DNA of 64,000 nt from Gonapodya sp. JEL0774 (Eukaryota; Monoblepharomycota; Monoblepharidomycetes; Monoblepharidales; Gonapodyaceae). The notes under the pieces were generated by a model. It ran no database searches and had not been told where the DNA came from. It saw only the letters and a list, made by a program, of their open reading frames with translations. The stretch covers positions 1 through 64,000 of the forward strand of contig JADIIX010000089.1 of the NCBI GenBank assembly GCA_027604505.1, in the 5' to 3' direction. Position numbers and translations under genes: made by a program. Positions 32,501 to 42,676 of this stretch are shown in pieces. The stretch's first letter is position 1; every line of letters begins with the position of its first letter.

Positions 32501-34269
32501 GCCCAACCCTTCGCTGCCAACCTCCCACTCTGACAACCAGTTCTACTTCAAGGACCCAAAGAAGGCGATTCGGCACTGGTTGAGCAATCGGTGAGCAAGA
32601 TGAGGGGCGGGCCGCGGGTCTGATGTGGACGGTGGGGAGTGTGGGATGGGGTGTTCGATGGTGGATCACCCCTGTACGGTGGCGTGTTGCTATTTCGATC
32701 ACCCTTTACGGCCACTGTTGGGCATCCCTCATGTGCTGCCTTTCCTCGAAAATTTCACTGCCCCCCAACTTGACTCGCTCCGCATTTCGCCCCCTCCCCA
32801 CCACTGCATCCAACTACAGCGGCTACGACCTCGACTACACCTTCTCCGAAACCGGCAGCGGCCAGTCCCACCTTTACATCGCCACGCTCGACCTTCCCAT
32901 CTCCGACCCAACCTCTGGCGCTCCCATCTCGGGTACGGGCCAAGCGCGTCGAAAACGTGACGCCGAGGTGGAGTGTGCCCTGGACGCGTGCAAGAAGCTG
33001 GACAGGAGGGGTCTGTTGGTGGCTAGTGTGGGCGGGGAAACGGCGGCTGCCAAGGAGCGGGCCGTGAGGAAGAAGAGGGAGGGGGACGACGGGGACGACG
33101 AGTATTTCGACAGGACGGGCGCGGTGGGGAGGAAGAAGGAGAAGGAGAAGGAGAAGGAGAAGAGGGTGGGTGCTGGGGGGGCGGGGGCAGGGGCGGGGAA
33201 AGGGAAAGACGGCAAGGACAAGGTGGAGACATACGAGAGTTTGTCCGCCAAGAAGGCGGAGTTGGTACGCAAGATCGCGGAGGCGAACGCGATGGTAGAG
33301 GCGCTACAGAAGGAGCATGATATAAAGGAAGAGGGCAAGGTCAAGGCAGTGGTGGGGACATTTGAACGTGGGGGGAGTGCGGAGGCGTCCGAAGGGCCAG
33401 GGCACGGTGTGGAGGACGACATGGACGTGGAAGGCGTTCTCAAATCGCTCGAAAAAAAAACAGCTTATGAGAAGGTGGTCAAGGCAAAGCGGGAGGCTGC
33501 GGCGTTGGCGAAGGTGAGTTTGGGCCGTCGCGAATGTGGGGCGGTAGTAGTGGTTGTGAGGCGTTCGACGGTGGTATTGACGCCGATCTGTGATATCCAG
33601 GAACGCGATCGACTCAATCGACTTCTCAAACTCGTCAAGCCCAGTGATATTCTCACGCGCCCTGCCGATCGCTCGGCAACAACGAACCCCCCTTCCGCCA
33701 CTGCTGCCGCTTTTGAGTCACCTGCGAATCCCCCCGTGTGGCCTCCCCCGCAAAATTTGGTCAGCAAAACTTCGACGTCGACTTCAAATAGTGCTGAATC
33801 TGCGCTTCCACCACCGCCTGTGTGGCCTCCGCCTGTGTCGATCTTGGCCAAGAAGCACATCACCGAGGAGGAGGAGTTTATTCCAGAGGAGGAGGAGGAG
33901 GACGACAACAATGAGCATGATAACAGACAGTCGGAGGCGCAGAGCGGACGGAATGAGCGAGAGAGGGAAAGGTCCGTGGACCCAGATGTGCAGGAGCGGA
34001 CAAACAATGACAGCGTGGAGGTTCCCGGAGACCCCCCCACCTCAACGACTCAAAGAGTCCCGCAAAAGCGCGCCGCGGTTGTTTCGCGCCAAAGAGAGCT
34101 GGATGACGATCGTGACATTAAACGGCCAAAACGAACACCAAGGACTTTCGATGCCCGAGACGATGTTGGAGGCGTTGACGACGGTGAAGTTGACGTGGAC
34201 TTTTCTCTGTTAAAGGCCAGTAAGACACAGAAATCGGTCGAAGAGATGAACAGATTGTACGGATACTAG
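29531..34269 (+). CDS. SLC4A1AP: Kanadaptin-like FHA protein (SLC4A1AP)
   Basis: Kanadaptin is a nuclear protein with an FHA domain and a dsRBD-like domain. Here the start MESTEWGES is followed by a Pro-rich lead ending YEKPHWSGLPRDVWSLEVIK (animal PPWSG....LEVLK). The FHA exons give SNKEYLVVGRLPSCDVEM, VSRLHCVLQFHGTDGSLHVY, DLGTAHGTRVNK and HTHHRLHPGDHLRLGAST, the core Gly-Arg and Ser-x-x-His FHA signature. The dsRBD region reads FYFKDPKKAIRHWLSNR, DLDYTFSETGSGQSHLYIAT and RKRDAEVECALDACKKLDRR. Then EYFDRTGAVGRKKEKEKE and [20 protein letters not shown] (animal YYDRTG.IE.KR, ETFESLV.KL). The end is EEMNRLYGY. Introns in 29.9-32.5 kb are GC-rich with simple repeats (GTTCCCC x4-5 near 30680-30722; TGGAT repeats near 30325-30360). 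Confidence 0.88.
30680..30730 (+). repeat. GTTCCCC tandem repeat in a kanadaptin intron
   Basis: About six units of the 7-mer GTTCCCC or close variants run in series, ending GTTCCTCGTTCCCCC. The repeat lies in an intron between FHA-coding exons. Confidence 0.75.
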
Positions 34270-34479
34270 GGCATATTCCAGTTTCGTCCTAGCCACTGAC
34301 TCGAAGAACCTTAGCTCACTTCCGAATGTATGAGAATGCATTTGACAAACTGAATTTATGGATGTAATCAGTTACTAGCTGATACTGCACTGTGAGTACA
34401 GCCTACAATCGAGGACACCTATCAAGTTCTGGAGGAAGTGGCGTTGTGAGGCGTCTTCCTTCGTTTCTCGGGAGCAATT

Positions 34480-36060
34480 CTAACTCCTCACAGTGAATGT
34501 AACGCATGCATTCTCACAGTAATCAGTTACTCTCACATGATCCTCCGAAAACGCAAAGTTAATGGCGTCTGCAACCCAATACAAGTGCGGCTCAAGAAGG
34601 TTTAGTACAGTGTGAGCCGACACCCTACCATAGTTTTGATAAATCAATATTAGTAAATCGCAGACATCACACTGTTACTTGACTCACCAAAGAGAGTCTT
34701 TGAAGCTTTGCTTCTTCTTGGTCAAACCCCGGAACGTCGCCCTGCCCCACTCCCAAGCGCTTATAGAGGAGTGACGACCACCCTCCATTCCAATAATTTG
34801 CCGGTGGCCTTCACCCTTTGTGAAGTAAGTGCGAATTAAATTCGAATAACTTTCATTCCCCTGAGAGATCGGAGAACATGCTAACTTCAAGGTAAAGTTG
34901 AGATCAATTACTCTCAAAAATCACAAACGAGAAGATGTAAAGCAGTGATCAACGACTCCACTGAGAGACAATTCCCTTCGATTGCTATTGCAGCAGACTT
35001 GAGGGATTGCTCGTGAATGCGAAAGTACACAAGGACCTGCCGATCCTTCGTGTCCTTGTTTTCAAAAATGTCACGGCCCAAAGCTTGATGTTGACCATAA
35101 AGAAAGTGCCTGAGGGGCAAGTTTCACCAATGAACTTCGTCACGTGACTGCAAAATTCTGTGTAGTCCTTGAAACGTTTCGGACACATTTGGTTAGCACA
35201 TGAAACCATTACCTCTGAGGAGATGCTGTGGAGGCTATTTCGGATATCTGGGATCCCAATGCTTTGTCTGCTTGAACTCACTCGTCAATGCACAAATTAT
35301 TGATGCCCAAGGTCGACAGGGTTCCAATTTCATTAAATGTCATCCTTGCTGCCTTATTGACTGCCATCCGAGTCTTTAAAGTATGAAAACTTGATGGACC
35401 ACTCGTTCTCGATCAGATGTAACTTGTGTGATGTTACAATGGACTGCTTACCTCTGTACGATGGATGATAACCATCTCTCGATCGCTTTCACCACCCTCC
35501 CCGACTTATTGACTCCTGTCTCGAGTTTGCCATCGGGCCCAAAAATTTGACAGCCAATCAAGAGCGATCCCAAGAATAGAAGCGAAACGAAGTTCCCGTT
35601 GGCCACGACGACATGGCCGTTCGGTGACTCAATGGGGATGATAGCTGTGTGGGCGTGTTCTATGAGAAATTCGATGCCAGGGGAAGTACTGAGGGCAAGG
35701 CCGGTGTTAACAGTATTCATCAATGTGTAGAATCTGTCCTGAGCGACTCACAATAGCATCTCACACCACTGAGAGAACTGCCCCAATGTACAGCCAGATC
35801 TCAGTGATACAAGATTCACCATTAGATAGGTCACAAATTCTTTAAGGAACACAGTGGAAGGATATTGTCTGTACAGAAATAAAATGGGCAAGGCCGGAGT
35901 CGAGACAACGTCAGACTACTTATGGAGACAGGAGTAGGGAATATCACATTCACGTGGGGACTAATGTACGATATGCCGGTCATCGGGAGAACCCTATTTG
36001 ACCAATGTCCTTCATGAAAACTGCGTGTTCCGAATCAAGCACTCACACTTCCCCACTTGC
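34480..36060 (-). CDS. Unrecognised protein, paralogue A of a tandem pair
   Basis: Minus-strand exons show a series shared with paralogue B (36919-38415). (a) SPGIEFLIEHAH..IIPIES, PNGHVVVANGNFVSLLFLGS, RVVKAIERWLSSIV. (b) A C2H2/C2HC-like finger, SCANQMCPKRFKDYTEFCSH. (c) DTKDRQVLVYFRIHEQSLKS, AAIAIEGNCLSVESLITALH. (d) SYSNLIRTYFTKGEGHRQI..RHSSISAWEWGR..TKKKQSFKDSL. (e) WVSAHTVLNLLEPHLYWVAD, AINFAFSEDH, stop at 34480. Exon d ends at the same phase (TG before GTGAGT) in A and B. I do not know the family. The 5' exons are unresolved; the start given is an estimate. Function cannot be stated. Confidence 0.5.
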
Positions 36061-36918
36061 TTCTCTGAATACAAGAAGCCGCTATGTTAATCAGGAAGAT
36101 GTGAATGATTCATAGCCAATCAAAATCTTCAACCAACCTGGCAGTCTCCGCGGGCAATGGCAGCCTTAAGGTTTGGTTCGTGTTACTGTGGGAGCGGGAC
36201 GATGCTAAAGGCCCTCAACGACATAAGAACGGGTGCAATTCCAATTATCACATGCGCTTTGAGACGAACGGATGGGAAGAACGACGAGCCGAGTGCTTGT
36301 TCAAGTACAGGAATCGTGTTTCAAGAATGGGATGGGATGACGTAAGCGAGGCTGACGACATCCCATCCCCACAACTATCCAGCACTAAGCCCAAACTCAA
36401 AAGCACCAGGTCACTGCATTTTTATGCCTGCTTGACTATTAGAATCCCAATTAAACTAGTTAGGATTGGTAATACTAACTATCAGAGAGGGCATTATTGC
36501 ATACGCAACACAAAGTAACTGTTATCGTCTTCCTCCCCTCCCCCTCCCTTCTTCTTCTGTGTCCTCAACCAAATTGCTGTCGGTGCCCACAAAACACTCC
36601 GCGAAATGAAAGAAGAGCAATTAAACAACAAGCATATTCTATGAAAAGAGTGCATCTTATCAAAATGTGAAGTTTTAAGCCCTATATCTTCTGTCTTTTC
36701 TTGCACTTGCTTGACTTTTTTCTGGGGGCTGACAATGAAACATGAGCTCTACTAGATTTCCAGCATTTGTGCCTTTCTATAGAAGAGACTTACTTGAATT
36801 TGAAGATGAGCAAGGTGGCAGTGTTTGCGTGCGTGATCCCCCTCTTTTCCCCTCCTCTGAGCGAAAGAGCAAGAGAGAACTCTGATTGCTTATTTCAGTG
36901 CTTATTTCAGTGGTCATT

Positions 36919-38415
36919 TCAGTGACGTAAACTCACTAACTCTTGGAAGTTGAGTGATGAGGTGTCATCCAGCCCAAACAAGATTGCATCCTTCAGCCAG
37001 TGGGTCATTGGTGTAACCTTCTCGAGAAGTACTTTTACTTCCACCCTTCAAGAACACAAGTCAGACCGTTTCATGTAGGATTATTCACTTCAGGGCAGCA
37101 TCACTCACCATAGCCAATCAAGCGGCTTCATCTTCTTCTTTTTGTATGCATTCCTCAAAAACGTCCAGAAACTAACAGAGGACACCGATTCGAGATGGTT
37201 GTCTTTCAAAACGTATTTGCGTGCAGGTGTGTGTGTGAAATAGTCTTTTAACAGTTTCGTATGTGCCTCCAAATCCTGAATCCATCAGCGAACCAAACAT
37301 TGATAACTCTGCAGTCCACCACCACCTACCACAAAAGTAAGAGCCAAGCTCAAAGACTCAATTGGGATATGGTGTCCCTCAAGTGCAAAAGGGGCCATTT
37401 TTCCAAAATTCGTTTTAATGTGAACGAATACCTTTCTACCTTTCTTGACGGCGTTCGCACACCAATTCCAGATACTTCTCGATGTGCAGCTTCGATGTTG
37501 TAGTCTAATAGCTCACTAAAATGATCGTGGTCCCATGTCAGCCGTGGAACAATGGGGATCATATAGTACCCACGAATGTTTTTCTGCCAAGTGCTGGTTC
37601 ATTTTACCGATGTTTAGGGCGAAGGAACTTGGACAGATTTCAAATGGACACTTGACAAAAAGCTTTTCACTGTATCTTGGAACCAAATAGTTTGATGTGA
37701 TTGTCAATACCGTAGCGACTACTGCTCATCACCCACCCATGCAGGCCAACATGGGTAATCCCCTCGTTTGCTTTGAGTCTGCTGATGTCAGCCTGGGACA
37801 CAACAGTGTTTAATCGCACAAAACTAAAACTGTAAAGCTTTGGTTAATACAATGAAGCGGCCATACTATCTTACATCCTTGCAAACCTTTTCACAACACT
37901 TGAGATCAATGTAGCAAACCAATTGAAGATATGCCCATTGGCTTGGAAATCCTCCCTCGGTTCACCCATATACACGAAAAATTGCCTCCCAAGTAGTCGC
38001 CCCATCAAGCGGATAAGACAGTGAAGTTTCCGTTCACAATTGCAACATGTCCATTAGGGCAGTTCACAGTCCATACGTTATTGTCGGCGTTTTCAGAGAG
38101 AAATTCCACTTTAGTTGATTCACTAAGTAAAATGGTGGCTTAAAAGTCTTCAGTTTAATGGGTGGGAAAGTGACTCTAACAGCAGTACAACACACCACAC
38201 CAGAAAAGTATCATCATGGATTCCCTCTCTCAAAGCCATATGATTGGCCAGAACAAACAAAACAAAGTTTTCGATATCCATTGTCATCGACGGATACACT
38301 CTGGATAAAGCACGAAATCATCGAATCAGAAATGTGATCTGACGTACGTGGTTGATGATACTGACGTGTCGAGCAGGGCGGGTAACCAAAAGTCTACATC
38401 AGCGATTCCGGCCAT
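36919..38415 (-). pseudogene. Unrecognised protein, paralogue B with a frameshift
   Basis: A start MAGIADVDFWLPALLDTSVS at 38415 leads to MTMDIENFVLFVLANHMALR and then the block shared with A: STKVEFLSENADNNVWTVNC, PNGHVAIVNGNFTV. Just after NGNF (about 38020-38035) the frame meets a stop, while the neighbouring frame continues with GRLLGRQFFVYMGEPREDFQ and WFATLISSVVKRFARM as in A. Later exons: KCPFEICPSSFALNIGKMNQ..HLAEKH (C-x4-C-x12-H-x4-H), AVKKGRKVFVHIKTNFGKMA..ALEGHHIPIESL, AHTKLLKDYFTHTPARKY..SFWTFLRNAYKKKKMKPLDW, WVEVKVLLEKVTPMTHWLKD..AILFGLDD. The frameshift could be real decay, a sequencing error or an unusual intron. Everything else is conserved, so decay, if any, is recent. Confidence 0.5.
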
Positions 38416-39183
38416 TGGTAAGCTGATTCATGCAAGCTGTTAGCAGTCTCATTTCAATTGCTGGTGACAATGCACTTACTTCCCCTCTGGTGGAAAGGAG
38501 AGATATCATCAACTGTCATGCGAGACACACGTCAATTTCCTGCTTCTGCGCCAACACAACAGGTAACCTCACCCCGGAATCTCAAAGGGGATGGGAAGCA
38601 TAATAGTCAGTGTAGACTTAAATTGAGAGCTGTCAAGCGTTCCAAATCGGGTGCAGAAAACAGTGACGTGGAACTTCGAGCTGGGCACAGGCCACAAAGC
38701 GAACTGAACCGACTCCAATAATGTAAATAATGTTGCAACAACAATAACGCAGAAAATCAGCAAGTACCCTCGTATCATTCAACATGTGAATTGTGAGATA
38801 CTGCACCACCTATTACATTCCCACGATTCGAAGCAAGGACTACTCTGTCCATGAGTTCAATCATTTCGAACGGAGGAATCATAAAACTCAATTACACGAG
38901 ATCTACTTTACTCAGAAGCGTCACTCCGACCAATGATAAGCTCGGTAGGGGAAAAATAGTTTGATCACAACAATGCCTAGTTTTGATGCATCAACAATGC
39001 CACCGCGACAGGCAATACCCCACTGCGCAGCGTGCCCCATCGTAAACTTCTTGAAACAACACTTACCGCATCGATCTAAGTCCCTGTTCCGCCGATGGTG
39101 CAGCGAACGTAATGCGGAAGCGCGGGCCTGCCGAAATACTGACCAGAGACAAGAGAATGAGCGGACGCAGCAGTTTGTGAGGA
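38416..39183. other. Intergenic, left of the inverted repeat
   Basis: No protein match was seen. On the minus strand a GTAAGTG donor at about 39060 with a CGATGCG exon end resembles the exon ends inside the array to the right, so decayed array sequence probably reaches to about 38950. Confidence 0.3.
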
Positions 39184-39227
39184 ACTTCATGGTGTGTGGT
39201 ACTGCCCAGTACCACACACCATGAAGT
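39184..39227. repeat. Perfect 21-bp inverted repeat, 2-bp spacer
   Basis: Arms 39184-39204 and 39207-39227 are exact reverse complements (ACTTCATGGTGTGTGGTACTG and its complement), separated by CC. Transcribed RNA would form a 21-bp perfect stem. There is no T-run, so it is not a simple terminator. It sits between the paralogue pair and the array. Confidence 0.95.
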
Positions 39228-39379
39228 CCAAAAATGTTGCAATCCTCTGTTACATAATGGCAACATAGAATCTCCCTCGCTGAATCCTCTGTTCAGTGTT
39301 TGTACTTGTCTCGAAGCCCGTCCCGCACCACAATTGGTGTTGGTGCCCCGAAAATGTCACGGAGGGAAGAAACCAAGAT

Positions 39380-41640
39380 GAAAAGTCGAGCCACGAGATT
39401 AGTTATGTGGCTCATTCCCAGAGGCAGGACGCAGTGAAACCTAGAACCCGCGAAGATCATCGTACCAATGTTTCACCCGCGAAAAATATCCATTATGTGG
39501 GGAGCCAACACAACTTCATTGAATCATTCTAACCTTGTTTCGCTCTGACCGCCATCACAACCTTCAATGCAGGCTTGATGTTTGTGTTCTAGAAGGATCG
39601 AAATGTTGTTTGGGGGGCGGAGAGAGCAGCACGAGGTTAGTTATGCGGGCCATGATCAAGGTAGGACGCACGAAGGCAAGAATCCACGACTCACATCGTA
39701 CCGATCCTAAGTACAACAAATCGACGACGAGTAATCTCGGCAACGACCGTCGCCTTGTGTGGATCAACAACGCCACGATGGGAAAGAATCTACCATGCAA
39801 CCCCCCTGATCGAAACGGATTTCTGAAGCAACATTTACCACAATCGCTACGTCCGCGCTTGTACAGTCCCACCGCAACCTTCCTCGCGGGAACATTTTGT
39901 GCAGAACATTCGCGCAGGATACACGTTGGAGCAAAGAAACCGAATAAACTTTACTTCGCATATTTTTACCAACGAGTCTCCTCGGCCAAAATTGTTCTCA
40001 ACTGCGCGACTGCTCCATGCGCGCGCCCATCGTGAACAGAAACTACGCTTACCGCCAAGTTGATCCACGCAAATCACATGCAGTTCCGAGTTGTACATTA
40101 AACGCCTCACAGCTGTTTCGTGGATAAAGGTTGGTGAAAGAGGGAAATACGATACCGCATTATGGATGAAACAAATCAAGGTTAGTGTGCTGTAACTCGT
40201 TGAATTCCGTAAAAACGCCGAAATCCTGATGGTGGCGAGCATCCTCATACCGATCCTAAGTACCTGAGCCCGGCCGGACCGAAGTGAGTACGAACCCCTG
40301 TCTCATGTGGACCAACAAGTGTGCTCCACCAAGATTGTTCTCGTGCGCGCAACTGCTCCATGCAGCAACAGCCAACAGAAAAAATACTTACCGCCAGATT
40401 AATCAACACAAACAACGGCAGGCCCGAGATGTACATCAAATGCCTCACAGCCGTTTCATTGCAATCCTCAAGACAAACTTGGTGTCCGTGTTCTAGGAGG
40501 ACTCGGCATATATCAGTGTGGAGCGGAGAGAGCAGCAACAGGTTAACTATGTGGCCCATGATCAAGGTAGACATACGAACAGCAAGAATCCACGACTCGC
40601 ATCGTACCGATCCTAAGTGCAACAAATCGACGCTGAGTAATCTCGGCAACGACCGTCGCCTTGTGTGGATCAACAATGCCGCGATGGGAAAGAATCTACA
40701 CTGCTAATCCCCTGATCGAAACGGATTTCTGAAGCAACACTTACCTTCCATGCAAGTCCCGTTCTTGCGATCGCAAGACAACTGTCCTCGTTAGTCATCG
40801 TGAGGCTATATTGGCGGAGGGTATACACTGAAACAACGAAACAGAATCAGTTGTAACCCCAACATGGAGGCAAGTGTAGTGTTTGATGTTTCGCTCGTGA
40901 AAATCTCGTAATATTCAAGATCGCCAGCACGTCATTCACTTTCAAGCATCCTTGAAAGCTTCTTTCCCCGTTTGGCTCTGGTATCCATCAAAATGTACCA
41001 TGCCGCGGCAGGTCTTTGTCCAAGCAAGTCTCAGCAGACAGCAAAATTATGTTGATGAGGGAGAGAACAGAACAAGGTTACTTATATGGCTCATTCTCTT
41101 GGCAGGACGCAACGAAATAAAGAATCCACGAGAATCATCGTACCGATCCTAAGTACAAGAAACCAATGACGAGTAGTCTCGGCACCGACCCTTGTCTTGC
41201 ATGGATCAACAATGCAACACGAATGGGAGTTCCATTTGCAACCCGCTTCGTAGCAACGCACTTACCTTAGATGTCGTAGTGCATTCCCCCAGGTACGTAC
41301 GACGTACATCAAACAGATGAAGAATGAAACCAGTTGGATGAACGGACCCTTGCGAACACCGCTCTGATGTTGGTGCAAGAGGGGGATGGGTCCACCAACC
41401 CTCCATCGTAGTTCATGTGATCTTCGCTATCCAAAGTTTGATGCCCGACTAAGGAGAAAGAACGAGAAGAAACAGAACGAGGTTAGTATGTTGGCGCTCT
41501 TGACACCAACTGAGTTAGTCCCACGGCCATCAGTGCACCGACAGCATCGGGCAGATCCTGCGAGAGAAGAGGATTTGACCGGGTGCCGAGCATCGCTTTG
41601 TGTGGATGAACGATGCTACCTGAAGAGTGAGTACTTCGCA
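39380..41640 (-). repeat. Decayed tandem array of an unrecognised multi-exon gene
   Basis: A minus-strand exon reading GIVDPHKATVVAEIT, then RxFVxLRIGTMxVVDS, recurs at 40577-40680, about 39677-39773, about 41118-41216 and, more diverged, about 41530-41616. Tails of further copies lie near 39455 and 40250. The plus-strand marker CGTACCGATCCTAAGTAC tags most copies. A second exon, ETAVR(H/R)LMY.S.L, recurs at about 40081-40130 and 40400-40470. Each copy is followed by a very short intron (40020-40062, 43 nt; 40353-40391, 39 nt) with GTAAG and GCATGGAGCAG ends, then (L/R)RTIL(A/V)E. GTAAGTGTTGCTTCAG donors recur at about 39060, 39840, 40745 and 41268. Some copies have in-frame stops. No family recognised. 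Confidence 0.6.
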
Positions 41641-41825
41641 GAAACAATGACCAATCTCAAGTGCACAAACCAAATAGAATGAATTTCTGTGAAGGAATAA
41701 AAGGAATGAGTGTGCGACGTTAACCAGCTGAAGGACGCCATGATTCAAAGGAGCCGTGCGGGGGTGGGTATTCTTGTGACCTACATAGGTGGCTTCAAAT
41801 TGAGCCCAACATGCCAGAATAGCTA

Positions 41826-42029
41826 CTAGAGCAATGATATTACTGTGCGTCGGTAAGTGGTGGAGCTGCATGCCTCGCGGTGGGCATGAGGACTCAAATG
41901 TCTTTGAAGCGGAAGCTCACCCCCTCTGGCATTTGGGGGGTTTGAGGACTCGCAGAAGAGCAGGCTGCGGATAACGTCATAGAATTGGTTGAGCGTGGGA
42001 GTTTGCTGGGTAGATTGATGTGCGGGCAT
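41826..42029 (-). CDS. Possible first exons of the array's lead copy
   Basis: ATG at 42029 opens MPAHQSTQQTPTLNQFYDVI, RSLLFCESSNPPNARG, followed by GTGAGC. A compatible acceptor leads to LHHLPTHSNIIALVAILACW, AQFEATYVGHKNTHPR and further hydrophobic sequence that runs into the first array copy near 41616. There is no database-grade similarity that I can name. It may be the 5' end of the least decayed array member or a separate small membrane protein. Confidence 0.3.
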   Translation of the reverse strand: MPAHQSTQQTPTLNQFYDVIRSLLFCESSNPPNARGGELPLQRHLSPHAHREACSSTTYRRTVISLL

Positions 42030-42676
42030 GGTCTGCAAGGACATTCAGAATGGTTGAAGCGATGAGGAGCAGAAGATGCACTGGTCGAGGAAGCCCGCAG
42101 AAATGATGGACATGAAGAGTACTCAAAGCAGCTCAGTGCAGAGCAGGAGAACGTTCGGTCTTCTGGAAAAGGTATCAGTGGTGCAGGTGGAAGCATTCGA
42201 GTAGCAGTGCAGTGACCTCAAACACGGCGCCAGTGCACCCGAGATGATCTTTCTACACGTGCACACACTACGGGCGAACAATAATCTTTATGTAAAATGA
42301 GCAAGCTACTTGGGTACGTTGAGTTGCGTATTTTCTGCTTTCTCCATCATTCCCTTCCCCTCCTTCTGGCCTGCAAGACAAACAACACTTGGAACGGGTA
42401 CTAGGTTTGTATATTCAGTCAGGAGGCGCAAACTACTGATAATGTAAACGCCGCTCTACGGTTCGTGCATATGGAAAAGGGGATCGGGGTGTGCGTTTCG
42501 GCATTGGGTGGTTATGGACAGGGAGAGGAGAGAGTACGTTGCGGAAATGGATTTCAGCATAGAGCGATGAGCCCGAGGAGCTCGTGGACTATGGAAGGAA
42601 GTGTACGACAGATCCGAGACAGAAAGTGCAGGAGATTCCGATACTAGCCCCACACTCTACTTCTTCTCGAAGGGAT
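42030..42676. other. Intergenic, array to importin beta
   Basis: Short open frames only (longest about 100 codons, Ser/Pro-rich) with no recognisable match. The left part is presumably promoter for the exon at 41826-42029, the right part the KAP95 3' region. Confidence 0.35.

Noticed and set aside
39184-39227. Rho-independent-type terminator or tRNA
   Set aside because: No T-run, no tRNA cloverleaf features, and this is a eukaryotic genome.
39380-41640. CRISPR array
   Set aside because: Repeat units are long, diverged, contain splice signals and coding frames, and the context is eukaryotic.
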